A stretch of DNA of 64,000 bases from Aporhodopirellula rubra. GTDB taxonomy: Bacteria > Planctomycetota > Planctomycetia > Pirellulales > Pirellulaceae. The position numbers and the translations under genes were made by a program. Shown piece after piece: positions 27,010-36,239 of the stretch. The stretch spans positions 476,802-540,801 of the forward strand of contig NZ_JACHXU010000001.1 of assembly GCF_014192335.1 (NCBI RefSeq), written 5' to 3'. The notes under the pieces were generated by a model. It was not told where the DNA came from. It searched no databases and was given only the letters and a program-made list of their open reading frames with translations. Position 1 is the stretch's first letter. Every line of letters begins with the position of its first letter.

Positions 27010-28113
27010 TTATTCCCCTTCGGGCTCGGTGCCTTCTTCGATTCCCTTGCGGGCTTGGACGATGCGGCGGGCGAGGTCGTCGGGGTTGTGTGATTTTGCG
27101 AGGACGTCTTCGACGGTCACTCGGTTGGCTTTCCAGTGGTTGAACAGTGCGTCGTCCATCAGTTGCATTCCGAATTTGGCACCCGTTTGCATGGACGAGT
27201 TGATGCGGAACGTTTTGTTTTCGCGGATCAGGTTCGAAATCCCCGAGGTGACCACGAGGACTTCGTAGGCGGCGCAGCGTCCGCCGCCGATCTTCGGCAG
27301 CAGTGACTGGGCGACAACGCCGATCAGGGTCGATGCGAGCTGGGTGCGGATTTGGTCTTGGAGGTTACCGGGGAACGCGTCGATGATCCGGTTGACCGTG
27401 CCTTGGGCGCTGTTGGTGTGCAGGGTGCCGAACACGACGTGACCGGTTTCGGCCGCGCTGATGGCTGCTTCGATCGTTTCGAGGTCGCGAAGCTCGCCGA
27501 CGAGGATCACGTCAGGGTCCTGACGCAAGGCTCGCCGGATCGCTTCGGAGAAGCTCGGGACGTCGACGCCGACCTCGCGTTGGTTGATCGTCGATTCTTT
27601 GTGTTCGTGATAGAACTCGATCGGGTCTTCGATCGTGATGATGTGGTGGTCGACGGTCTCGTTGAGCAGGTTGATGAGGCTCGCCAGGGTCGTCGATTTC
27701 CCGGAACCCGTTGGGCCCGTGACGAGGAACAAACCGCGTGGGCGGTGAACCAATTTCACGACCACTTCGGGTAGCCCGAGTTGTTCGGGGGTGAGTTTGT
27801 CGTTCGGAATTTGCCGCAGCACCATCGAGATGAAGCCACGTTGTTTGAAGACCGAGACCCGGAAACGGGCCAGTTCGCCGAACGCGAACCCGAAGTCGGT
27901 TGATCCTGTCTCTTGAAGTTCCCGTTGGCAACGTTCGGGCGTGATGCTCTTCATCAGCCCCACGGCGTCTTCGGCATCGAGCGTCTTGGTCTCGAGTTTG
28001 CGCATCCGGCCGTGCAGGCGGAACACGGGCGGTTGGCCAACGACAATATGGATATCGCTAACGCCCTGCTTCACAGCAGCTTGCAGCAGTTTGTCGATGA
28101 GAACCTGGGCCAT
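27010..28113 (-). CDS. pilT: PilT-type retraction ATPase
   Basis: This 367-residue protein matches twitching-motility ATPases. It has an N-terminal PAS-like domain (KQGVSDIHIVVGQPPVFRL), Walker A GPTGSGKST (about 132-140), the Asp box, Walker B VILVGELRD, and the PilT-type segment LHTNSAQGTVNRIIDAFP. It lacks the CxxC zinc motifs of GspE, as expected. PilT normally drives retraction of type IV pili, so its presence suggests the cluster builds a dynamic pilus rather than only a secretion pseudopilus. Its AIRxxL-like motif (SNLIRENKT) is near residue 290. Confidence 0.92.
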   Translation of the reverse strand: MAQVLIDKLLQAAVKQGVSDIHIVVGQPPVFRLHGRMRKLETKTLDAEDAVGLMKSITPERCQRELQETGSTDFGFAFGELARFRVSVFKQRGFISMVLRQIPNDKLTPEQLGLPEVVVKLVHRPRGLFLVTGPTGSGKSTTLASLINLLNETVDHHIITIEDPIEFYHEHKESTINQREVGVDVPSFSEAIRRALRQDPDVILVGELRDLETIEAAISAAETGHVVFGTLHTNSAQGTVNRIIDAFPGNLQDQIRTQLASTLIGVVAQSLLPKIGGGRCAAYEVLVVTSGISNLIRENKTFRINSSMQTGAKFGMQLMDDALFNHWKANRVTVEDVLAKSHNPDDLARRIVQARKGIEEGTEPEGE

Positions 28114-28811
28114 GGCGTCCGCTAATTGCTAAAGAGGTAAACTGAGAGAGTGGAGAAGGACGGGGGGATGAGAACGTATCGCAACGCGCGTTGCATGGAG
28201 GCGCGACAATAGCCGCGTCCCCGGTGGGGCGTTGGTGCGTGGCGAGCCGGTCCGCTCAATCGGGCGGAATTGCTAGCAATTGACGTTCAGGGAATGATGC
28301 CTAGCCGTTGAAAATCGATCGGGGTTGGGTGAGGCGTTGGGGGCGAAGCGGGGGAAAGAATCGTTTGGTCGGGCGTTTGGGCCGTTGGAAACTGTTCTTG
28401 CCCGGTTTCGGGGACTCACCGCGTCACTGAATAAAAAGGATGCCAATGGCTGGGGTTCAGGCAGATCGAGAGATAAGAATGATGGGGTCGATCGGGCACT
28501 GAAAAATAAAGCTGGCTGGTGGGCCAGTGCGAGCATTATCGTGAAACACGTGTGAAAAGGCAACGATTTACCGGGAGAGTTTCAATTCGCACGCTCTGCC
28601 GACCCGTATAGGACGCAAAACCGTTACGCCAGCGAGTCGTTTGGGACGCCACGCAGGGGGGTGGGAAGGCGGTTTGCGCGGGTTCGTCGCGATCGCCACC
28701 GCCGGGGTTCATGCGGTGGCGAGCGGAGGCGTGTTTTCCGGGCGGGCGTGCCCGTGATTTGGCCGCTTGAGGGCGGGGGTTTGGGCAGTCCCGGCGAGGG
28801 CCTCGGTGGGC
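28114..28811. other. Intergenic region upstream of the PilT gene
   Basis: About 700 bp with no convincing gene; open frames here (for example 28325-28555) show no recognisable domain. It contains a perfect 14-bp palindrome, GCAACGCGCGTTGC, at 28181-28194, 68 bp upstream of the PilT start, which could be a regulator site. Confidence 0.5.
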
Positions 28812-30572
28812 CTAGAGAGACGAGAGTTCCTTGGCGATGTGGCTGAGTGCCAGTTCCTCTTGCTCGGTCTGTTTCGCGACGCGGTAGACCTCTTCGAATG
28901 TGGTCACGCCCCGGATGACTTTGAGCATTCCGTCCGCGTAAAGCGTTGACATTCCGTTCTTGATGGCCTCTTCGCGGACCAGTTTCGTGGTGGTGCCTTT
29001 AAACATGAGTTCACGGAGTTTGCCGTTGATCAGCATCAGTTCGTAGATGCCGATCCGGCCCCGGTATCCCGACCGCCCGCAGTAGGTGCAGCCACGCCCT
29101 TTGCTGAACTCCGCCTGGGCCAGCATTTCGGGTGGAAGTTGCGAGTCCTTGATGACGCTTTCTGGCGGCTGGTACCGCACCTTGCAGCGGGGGCAGATGG
29201 TCCGCACGAGACGCTGGGCGAGCACCGCGATGACGGAGCTTGCCACCATGTAGGATGGGACTCCGATGTCCACCATGCGTGATATGGCACTGGGCGCATC
29301 GTTCGTGTGTAGCGTACTGAATACCAGGTGTCCAGTTAATGAAGCCTGGATTCCCATTGATGCGGTCTCATGATCTCGCATTTCACCGACCAGGATGATG
29401 TTCGGTGCTTGGCGGAGCATGGCTCGAATGATGCGGCCGAAGTCGAGTCCGATGCTATGTCGAACTTCGACTTGGTTGATGCCCGGCAGGTAGTACTCGA
29501 CGGGGTCCTCGGCGGTGATGATCTTTCGGTCAGGTCGGTTCAGCGCGTTGAGAGAGGCGTAGAGCGTGGTGGTTTTTCCGGACCCGGTCGGTCCGGTGAC
29601 GAGGATGATTCCGTTGGGGCGTTTGATCAGGGAGTTGAAGTTCCGGAAGTCGCGTTCGGAGAGCCCGAGCTGCCGCGTGCCGACTTTGATGTTGTCCTTG
29701 TCGAGGAGCCGCATCACGCAGGATTGGCCGTGGTTGGTCGGGATGATGCTGACCCGGAGGTCGAGCTGTTTGTCGCCGACGGTGATCTTGATCCGGCCGT
29801 CAGTGGGGCGTCGTTTTTCCGAGATGTCGATTTTGGAGAGGATTTTGATCCGGGCGATGATGGCGGAGAGCATCCGGCGGGGGGCTGCCTCCCTTTGGAC
29901 GCAAACGCCGTCAATTCGATAACGGATCCGGACGCGGTCCTCAAACGGCTCGACGTGGATGTCGCTGGCGCGGAGCTGCACGGCTTCGGCGATCATCAGG
30001 TTGACCAGGCGGATGACGGGTGCGGAGTCGTCGTCGACGTCGCCCTCGTCCATCCCGTCGCTGCCGCTGTCGGTTTCGGTGAAGTCGATTGCCGTGTCGG
30101 TGAACTCTTGCAGCATCGAGTCAGCGGATTCACCTTCGACCTGCCCGTAGTACTGGTTGATGGCACCGTTGATGGCCTCTTTGGGGGCCAGGGCGGTTTC
30201 GATTTTGCGGTTGAGGATGAATCGCAGCTTTTCGACGGTTTCGAGGTCGAAGGGGTTGGCGATCAGGATCGTCAGGGCGCCGTCCTCCTCTTTGTAGGGC
30301 AGCACCATGTTCTCGCGGGCGACGGACTCGGGGACGAGCTCGATGACGGATTCGTTGATCCGGATGCTGCGGAGGTCCACGTAGGGGATTTTGTGGAATT
30401 TGGCGATCGCCTGCGCGACTTCTTCGGGGGTCGCGTATTCGAGTTTGACGAGGACGTCCCCGATCTCGGCTTTGGTGTTCCGGGAGATCTCCTCGGCTTC
30501 GGATAGTTGGTCGAGGCTGATGACGCCTTGCTGGAGCAGAAGGTCGGTGAAATCTTGCATCGTTTTGCTCAT
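28812..30572 (-). CDS. GspE/PilB-type assembly ATPase (second copy)
   Basis: This 586-residue ATPase has the same domain order as the protein at 25031-26752: GspE_N domain (about 1-150), Walker A GPTGSGKTTT (about 326-335), Walker B ILVGEMRD, His box LHTNDAPSA and two cysteine pairs, CPRC and CTYC. It differs clearly in sequence, for example in the acidic linker around residues 165-190, so it is not a recent duplicate. Two extension ATPases beside one PilT suggest either two export modes or two pseudopilus types sharing a platform. Confidence 0.93.
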   Translation of the reverse strand: MSKTMQDFTDLLLQQGVISLDQLSEAEEISRNTKAEIGDVLVKLEYATPEEVAQAIAKFHKIPYVDLRSIRINESVIELVPESVARENMVLPYKEEDGALTILIANPFDLETVEKLRFILNRKIETALAPKEAINGAINQYYGQVEGESADSMLQEFTDTAIDFTETDSGSDGMDEGDVDDDSAPVIRLVNLMIAEAVQLRASDIHVEPFEDRVRIRYRIDGVCVQREAAPRRMLSAIIARIKILSKIDISEKRRPTDGRIKITVGDKQLDLRVSIIPTNHGQSCVMRLLDKDNIKVGTRQLGLSERDFRNFNSLIKRPNGIILVTGPTGSGKTTTLYASLNALNRPDRKIITAEDPVEYYLPGINQVEVRHSIGLDFGRIIRAMLRQAPNIILVGEMRDHETASMGIQASLTGHLVFSTLHTNDAPSAISRMVDIGVPSYMVASSVIAVLAQRLVRTICPRCKVRYQPPESVIKDSQLPPEMLAQAEFSKGRGCTYCGRSGYRGRIGIYELMLINGKLRELMFKGTTTKLVREEAIKNGMSTLYADGMLKVIRGVTTFEEVYRVAKQTEQEELALSHIAKELSSL

Positions 30573-30735
30573 GGCGAGGTCCTTCGTCAGAAAAGAAGCG
30601 GTCGTGCGTCCCCTAGGATATCACGGGAGAGCGGGAAATACAGCTAATAGCTTTGTTAATAGCTGTCAGTCGTTAGCTTGTGGGAGGCTAGTTGCGGGCC
30701 GTCGCACTCTTCTCGTGTCTGGGGGCGTGCCGCGG

Positions 30736-31734
30736 AACACGTGAACAACGCAAAAAAGAGCTGAGACCATCTTTCGTTTGGTTCGTAGTTTTCCTGGTAC
30801 GGAATCGAGCCTGGGCCAACGCCTGGATTTGGACCACGAAACCCGCGAACGACACGAAAGTAAGAACGGAGACCATCTTTCGTTTGGTTCGTAGTTTTCG
30901 TGGTTAAAGAATCGAGCTTGGGCCAACGCCTGGATTTAGACCACGAAATACACGAATGACACGAAATTAAGAGCGGAGGCCATCTTTCGTGGTTAAGGAA
31001 TCGAGCTTGGGCCAACGCCTGGACTTGGACCACGAAATACACGAATGACACGAAATTAAGCGCGGAGGCCATCTTTCGTGTGGTTCGCGCCTTTCGTGGT
31101 TAAAGAATCGAGCCTGGGCCAACGCCTGGATTTGGACCACGAAATACACGAATGTCACGAAAGGTAAGAACGGAGACCATCTTTCGTTTGGTTCGTCGCT
31201 TTCGTGGTTAAAGAATCGAGCTTGGGCCAACGCCTGGATTTAGGCCACGAAATACACGATTGACACGAAAGTAAGAACGGAGACCATCTTTCGTTTGGTT
31301 CGCGCCTTTCGTGGTTAAGGAATCGAGTCTGGGCCATCGCCTGGATTTGGACCACGAAATGCACGAATGACACGAAAGTAAGAACGGAGACCATCTTTCG
31401 TTTGGTTCGTAGCTTTCGTGGTTAAGGAATCGAGCCTGGGCCAACGCCTGGATTTAGACCACGAAATGCACGAATGACACGAAAGTAAGAACGGAGACCA
31501 TCTTTCGTTTGGTTCGTCGCTTTCGTGGTTAAGGAATCGAGCTTGGGCCAACGCCTGGATTTAGACCACGAAACCCACGAAAGTAAGAACGGAGACCATC
31601 TTTCGTTTGGTTCGTAGCTTTCGTGGTTAAAGAATCGAGCCTGGGCCAACGCCTGGATTTGGACCACGAAATACACGAATGTCACGAAAGTAAGAACGGA
31701 GACCATCTTTCGTTTGGTTCGTAGTTTTCCTGGT
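30736..31734 (+). repeat. Palindromic repeat array of ten units (second subfamily)
   Basis: Ten units ending near 30798, 30904, 30993, 31100, 31208, 31315, 31422, 31529, 31627 and 31734, with a period of about 107 bp. Arms match the arrays at 1-963 and 8797-9587, but the spacer reads AATCGAGCTTGGGCCAACGC and CTGGATTT. Unit 3 (30940-30993) has lost its inner right arm; unit 9 (31565-31627) has lost exactly one nine-base module. The first and last units alone end in TTTCCTGGT instead of TTTCGTGGT. It lies between the divergent starts of the GspE gene and glycerate kinase. Reading frames inside are artefacts. Confidence 0.92.
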
Positions 31735-31867
31735 CAAAAATATAGTGCAGCACCTGTCTGTCTCTCTGCTCCTGTATCCCCTCCTCGACCTTGGCCGGGG
31801 GATCGAGGATGTTTTGTCTTGGTTTTGGGGTGTTTCTTTGGATTTGGGGATTTGGGGATTTGGAACG

Positions 31868-33283
31868 ATGCGTGATCTTTGCCGGGACTCCCAGGCGATT
31901 TTTCAGGCTGGTGTGGACGCTGTTCGCGGCGAGACGCTGATGCGGGATTGCGTGCACTTGGATCGGCAACAGTTGACGTTGGGCGAAATTTGCGTTCCGC
32001 GGGGCTCGTTCGACCGGATCGTTCTGATCGGCGCGGGTAAGGCGTCGGGGGCGATGGCGGTCGGGTTCGTGGAACGGATTCGCGATTGCGAGCGGGAGTT
32101 AGACGCCATCGAGATCGTGGGGCACGTAAACGTGCCCGAGGGCTGTGATCGTGTGCCTGGAGGGATTGATTGGCCGGATGAGTTGACGTTGTGTGCGGCT
32201 CGCCCGGCGGGCGTGAACGAGCCGACGGAGGAGTCGATTCGAGGCACCGATCGGATTTTGGAATGGGTGCGAGGCGCGGGGCCGCGAGATTTGGTCGTGA
32301 TGCTGCTGTCCGGTGGCGGCAGTGCGTTGTTGTGCCGTCCGGTCGCGGGCATCACGCTGGCGGAGAAGCTCGCCGTGATCCAGCGATTGAGCGGCGGTGG
32401 CGCGAACATCGCGGAGCTGAACACGGTTCGGAAGCATCTCAGTGATGTCAAAGGCGGAGGGCTCGCGCGGGCCCGTTGCGGCGGTGGGATGGTCACGATG
32501 GTGTTGTCGGACGTCCTCGGCGATCCTCTCGATCTGATCGCTTCGGGGCCGACGGTAAAGGACCCGTCGACCCGCGAGGATGCGTTGGCGGTGCTCGCGA
32601 GGTTTGATCCGGAGAGACGTTTACCGAAATCGGTCTACGCTGTTCTCGAGGCGGACGCTGTGCCTGAGGCGGATGTGGTGCTCGAGGCGGATGTGGCCCC
32701 GGCGCCACGTGAGACCGAGTATCCGATCACGGTAGTGGGCAACAACGCCGTCGCCGTGGACGCGGCCGGGATCGTGGCTGAGTCGTTGGGGTACAACCAT
32801 GTGATGCAATCGGCGAGGGACAGCGAGGGGCCCGCGGAGGAGGTCGGGGTGCATTTGGCGGACATGACGCTCGGGATGCTCCGCCGCGACCAGAGTTTGC
32901 ATCGGCAGGACGCGTTGATTACCGGTGGGGAGCCGGTGGTGCAGTTGGCGGACGCGTCGATTCGGGGCAAGGGCGGGCGGAACCAGCAGTTGGTGTTGGC
33001 TGCCTATCAGCGATTGCTGGCGAGTGGATTGAGCGACGCGGAGTGGGGCCGGTTGGTGATCTTGTCCGGCGGTAGCGACGGGGAGGACGGGCCGACGGAC
33101 GCCGCGGGTGCCTATGTCGACGGGGCCGTTCATCGCCGGGCCATGGAGCTGGGGTTGTCGCCCGATGGCTTTCTCAAACGCAACGACGCGTATCGTTTCT
33201 TCGAACAAACCGGTGGGCTTTTGGTCACGGGGCCGACGGGCACGAACGTTTGTGACGTGCGGGTGGCGTTGGTGGGGGAATAG
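31868..33283 (+). CDS. Glycerate 2-kinase (GckA/TtuD, MOFRL family)
   Basis: This 471-residue enzyme phosphorylates D-glycerate to 2-phosphoglycerate. It shows the DUF4147 N-terminal domain (IGAGKASGAMAVG, then LLSGGGSALL and LNTVRKHLSDVKGGGLA) and the C-terminal MOFRL domain (GGEPVVQL, KGGRNQQLVLAA, SGGSDGEDGPTDAAGA). ATG 31868 is preferred because the longer frame from 31745 reads out of the repeat array. A short Val-Leu-Glu-Ala-Asp repeat at about 258-282 is an unusual insertion. Its stop codon is followed after two bases by a heptamer repeat. Confidence 0.9.
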   Translation: MRDLCRDSQAIFQAGVDAVRGETLMRDCVHLDRQQLTLGEICVPRGSFDRIVLIGAGKASGAMAVGFVERIRDCERELDAIEIVGHVNVPEGCDRVPGGIDWPDELTLCAARPAGVNEPTEESIRGTDRILEWVRGAGPRDLVVMLLSGGGSALLCRPVAGITLAEKLAVIQRLSGGGANIAELNTVRKHLSDVKGGGLARARCGGGMVTMVLSDVLGDPLDLIASGPTVKDPSTREDALAVLARFDPERRLPKSVYAVLEADAVPEADVVLEADVAPAPRETEYPITVVGNNAVAVDAAGIVAESLGYNHVMQSARDSEGPAEEVGVHLADMTLGMLRRDQSLHRQDALITGGEPVVQLADASIRGKGGRNQQLVLAAYQRLLASGLSDAEWGRLVILSGGSDGEDGPTDAAGAYVDGAVHRRAMELGLSPDGFLKRNDAYRFFEQTGGLLVTGPTGTNVCDVRVALVGE

Positions 33284-33285
33284 AA

Positions 33286-33330
33286 GCTAGTTGCTAGTTG
33301 CTAGTTGCTAGTTGCTAGTTGCTAGTTGCT
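33286..33330. repeat. Heptamer tandem repeat at a convergent gene junction
   Basis: Six copies of GCTAGTT plus GCT, followed by a run of T. It fills the gap between the stop codon of glycerate kinase (33283) and that of the convergent Ser/Thr kinase (33335). The unit is the same as in 22795-22862. Confidence 0.95.
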
Positions 33331-33334
33331 TTTT

Positions 33335-35773
33335 TTACCCTGGTCGGTCGAGGCCGATGGAGCCGGCGGATCGTTTTCGGTTGGAGAGGACTTCGCTCAT
33401 CGTTTCCCAATTCGTTTGCACGCATTGGTAGGCGGCGAAGGCGGCGAGGAGGCCGACCGCGGTTGCGGCGACGGCGGAGGCGACGACGTATTTGGCGATC
33501 GTGTCACGCGAGAGCAGCAGTGCGAGTCCGAGTAGCGGGATCCCGGCGGCGGCGAGCAGGAAACGGCCGCACCATTTGCGAATGTCGGCGTGCCGCTGGT
33601 CGAACCGTGGGTCTTGCATCGTTTTTCGGATCAGGCACGGGTAGTAAACCGTGGAGGTCATGACGACGAGTCCGAAGAACGGATAGACCGCCGCGACGCC
33701 GCCGCAGATCAGGAGTGAGCCGAAGAAGTGCAACGCCGCGACGGGCGGAAGGCTGGGGGAGCCGTTGACGAGCACGAGTGGATAAACGATCGCGGCGGCG
33801 AACCACAGCAGCCCGCCGATCCATGCGGCGCGTCGGCCGAGATGCACGGTTCGCAGAATCGCGTCTTGGTCGCTCGAGCCTCCGTCACGCGCCTTCAGGA
33901 TGGCTGTCGCGACGGGTTTGGCGGTCATCACCATCAGGACGCCACCGAGTGGAAACGCGATCGCATTGACGATGTTGGCGAGGTGGAAGAATCGCGGCTT
34001 CAGTTCCGGGTAGCGGCCGATGATTTCGACGTAGTTGTAGAGAAAATTAAAGCATCCGGCGGCGATGTTCGGCAGCAAGATGAACACGGCGGCGATCAGC
34101 CACGGTGAAATGCGACCGCATCGGCCTGCCCACGAGTCGCTTGCGGGATCGAACAGTCGTGCGGCGTCGGGGTAGAGCGCCAAACGGAGTCTCGCGCCGA
34201 GTTCACCGGCGCTCTGCGGTCGATTCTTTGGGTCGAATTCGATCGCTTGGCGAAGGACTTGTTCGAGCACGCGTTGGGACCCTGCGGTGCTCTCTTCGGG
34301 GTGGCTTCGCCGTGACCGGGATGTGCGTTGGGTGGGTGGTGTTTCGATGGTTGTCGGGTTGTTGCGGCGGCGTTCGCGATGTCGTTCGAACCACCGGCGG
34401 CCACGCATCGGTGAAGGCTCGTCTTCGAACGGGCGTTGTCCTTGCCAGAGTTCCCACAGCAGGACACCGGTGGAGTAAACATCAGCGAGCGCACCGACCT
34501 CGTGATGAGCGGTTGGTTGCGGCGAAAGGTCACAGATCGCATTTGCAACGGCGTGGATTTGTTCCGGTGCCATGTATGCGAGCGAGCCTCCGATTGAGCG
34601 TGAGACTTCGTTGGCGATGTTGTCTTCGTCCGGGTCGGTTCCTTGCGCGGTGGCGGTCGTTGACGGTGGCACGCTGAAGCTGACGTTGAAATCGGCTAGT
34701 CGTGGAAGGCCTTCGGCGGACAGCAAGACGTTCGCGGGTTTGACGTCGCGGTGGAACACGCCTTGATCGTGAGCGGCTTGTAGCGCGTTTCCGAGTTGCA
34801 CGCCGATCCATGAAACCACCATGGGCCACGATGACGTGGCGATCCAATCGCGCACGGCGGAATGTTCGGGGACTTGTTGAGACGCGTTGAGGAGTTGTTC
34901 GTCGACGCTGTCGAGCAGCACGTGTCCGGTCAGTTCGCTCGCCGTGTCCTCGCCGGGTGGTGAAGCGAGTGAGTCGCGTCGGAATTTTCGCACGCGTGTG
35001 ACAACACCAGCCAGTGTTCCGCCGGGAAGGTACTGCATGTAAAGCAGGTGTGCGTTATGTCCGGCGAGGTGTCGCTGATCGAAGACGCGAACGATCCCCG
35101 GGTGGTCTAATCTCGCGAGCGTTCGTGACTCTTCGGCGTCACTGCCGTCGTGCGTTGTGCCGGCAGAGATCTTTAGCGCGACGAGCCGCCGCATCGGTAC
35201 TTGTTGAGCGAGGTAGACGCATGCGAACGCGCCTTGCCCGAGCGGTGCGATGACGCGGAACTCATCGACGAGGCAACCGGGCGGCAGTGATCCGGGAAAG
35301 AGTTTGGCGGGCAGGTCATTGGATGAAACACTGCCTGATTTTGACTCACGCGCGGGCGTGTCTCTCGCGGCGATTTCGATCGCGGCCTGCATCTGTGCGG
35401 CGTGATTGTTTTCTCTGCCGTGCAGTGCGGTTTGGTCGGCATCATGCGCGGTATCAGGTTGGCTTTCATCGGGTGCCGTGGCATCGGCATGTGAGGCATC
35501 GTGTTGGCCGGCATCGAGTCGATGTGCATCGAAACGGGGCGTGAGAATGGTTTCGTCGCAGGCGTCATCAAGAGACCGATCGTCGTCTTCTGCGCGGGCG
35601 TCTGTTTGGGCCGGTTTGCGGGGTGACGGGCCGTGTGGTTGGTCGCTCGGATGCGAGGGCGTTGCGGGAGGGTTGGTCACGTCACGAGACGGTGAATTTT
35701 GCCCCTGATCGGTGGGTGGCGGCGTGGACCGGGGGGCGTTTGAGGCCGCATCGTTCTCATGAGGATCGTTCAT
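33335..35773 (-). CDS. Membrane-bound Ser/Thr protein kinase (Hanks type)
   Basis: This 812-residue protein has a disordered N-terminus rich in Asp, Ala, Pro and His (1-165), a kinase domain (about 171-540) and several C-terminal transmembrane helices. The glycine loop is LGQGAFACVYLA (178-189), the catalytic Lys is K201, and the catalytic loop is HRDVKPAN (about 339). The DFG motif is replaced by DFN (about 357), a change seen in other planctomycete kinases; the metal-binding Asp is kept, so activity is plausible. GGSLAYMAPEQ marks the activation segment. The C-terminal membrane part may be a sensor. No partner gene is evident. Confidence 0.92.
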   Translation of the reverse strand: MNDPHENDAASNAPRSTPPPTDQGQNSPSRDVTNPPATPSHPSDQPHGPSPRKPAQTDARAEDDDRSLDDACDETILTPRFDAHRLDAGQHDASHADATAPDESQPDTAHDADQTALHGRENNHAAQMQAAIEIAARDTPARESKSGSVSSNDLPAKLFPGSLPPGCLVDEFRVIAPLGQGAFACVYLAQQVPMRRLVALKISAGTTHDGSDAEESRTLARLDHPGIVRVFDQRHLAGHNAHLLYMQYLPGGTLAGVVTRVRKFRRDSLASPPGEDTASELTGHVLLDSVDEQLLNASQQVPEHSAVRDWIATSSWPMVVSWIGVQLGNALQAAHDQGVFHRDVKPANVLLSAEGLPRLADFNVSFSVPPSTTATAQGTDPDEDNIANEVSRSIGGSLAYMAPEQIHAVANAICDLSPQPTAHHEVGALADVYSTGVLLWELWQGQRPFEDEPSPMRGRRWFERHRERRRNNPTTIETPPTQRTSRSRRSHPEESTAGSQRVLEQVLRQAIEFDPKNRPQSAGELGARLRLALYPDAARLFDPASDSWAGRCGRISPWLIAAVFILLPNIAAGCFNFLYNYVEIIGRYPELKPRFFHLANIVNAIAFPLGGVLMVMTAKPVATAILKARDGGSSDQDAILRTVHLGRRAAWIGGLLWFAAAIVYPLVLVNGSPSLPPVAALHFFGSLLICGGVAAVYPFFGLVVMTSTVYYPCLIRKTMQDPRFDQRHADIRKWCGRFLLAAAGIPLLGLALLLSRDTIAKYVVASAVAATAVGLLAAFAAYQCVQTNWETMSEVLSNRKRSAGSIGLDRPG

Positions 35774-35911
35774 GGATCGCGATGCCGTGAGCGTGCAATG
35801 GAGGGAGCGAGTGGGTCAGGGGCGAGGCCATCAGATAGCGTATCACGTAATTCTGCGGATGCGGTGTGGGGCGAGATGGGGCGGGGTGATGAGCTCAAAG
35901 GGGTATGGACA

Positions 35912-35952
35912 CAAAAAAAGCCACGTTTGACCGAATCGGGCTCGCGTGGCTT
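35912..35952 (-). terminator. Intrinsic terminator of the histone-like gene
   Basis: On the minus strand, AAGCCACG and CGTGGCTT form an 8-bp stem followed by a run of seven T (seen as A7 at 35913-35919 on the plus strand). It lies 54 bp after the stop codon of the histone H1-like gene. Confidence 0.75.
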
Positions 35953-36005
35953 GGCAAATGAATCGTCGAAGTCCCTCAGAATCGAGGGCAACCGAAGAGA
36001 AACGT

Positions 36006-36239
36006 CTAGCGACGCTTTTTCTTAGCAGCCTTTTTCTTGACTGCCTTTTTCTTGGTCGCTTTCTTGCGAGTGGACTTCTTAGCGGCTTTCTTAGTAGCCT
36101 TCTTCTTGGTCGCTTTCTTCTTAGTCGCCTTCTTTGCAACCTTCTTAGTGGCGCGTTTCTTCACCGACTTTTTGGCTGCACGTTTCTTGACGCTTTTCTT
36201 GGCGCTCTTTTTGACGCCAGTCGCTTTTTTCTTGGCCAC
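36006..36239 (-). CDS. Histone H1-like Lys/Ala-rich protein
   Basis: This 77-residue protein consists almost entirely of KKATKKA-type repeats and resembles bacterial histone H1-like (Hc1/AlgP-like) tails that bind DNA through charge. The GTG at 36239 is chosen because GGAGG lies five bases before it; a longer frame from 36290 lacks this. There is no globular domain. It probably compacts the nucleoid. A clear terminator follows at 35912-35952. Neighbouring genes show no functional link. Confidence 0.85.
   Translation of the reverse strand: MAKKKATGVKKSAKKSVKKRAAKKSVKKRATKKVAKKATKKKATKKKATKKAAKKSTRKKATKKKAVKKKAAKKKRR

Noticed and set aside
28325..28555. Small gene upstream of the PilT gene
   Set aside because: No domain, no clear start signal, and an equally long frame on the other strand.
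30736..31734. CRISPR-like array
   Set aside because: The regular period suggested CRISPR, but the spacers are almost identical to each other, the units are 72-bp interrupted palindromes, and no cas gene is present.
30656..31969. Overlapping open frames through the palindromic arrays
   Set aside because: They arise because the repeat lacks stop codons in some frames. The period of about 107 bp shifts the frame each unit, and the predicted peptides are repeat translations with no known domain.
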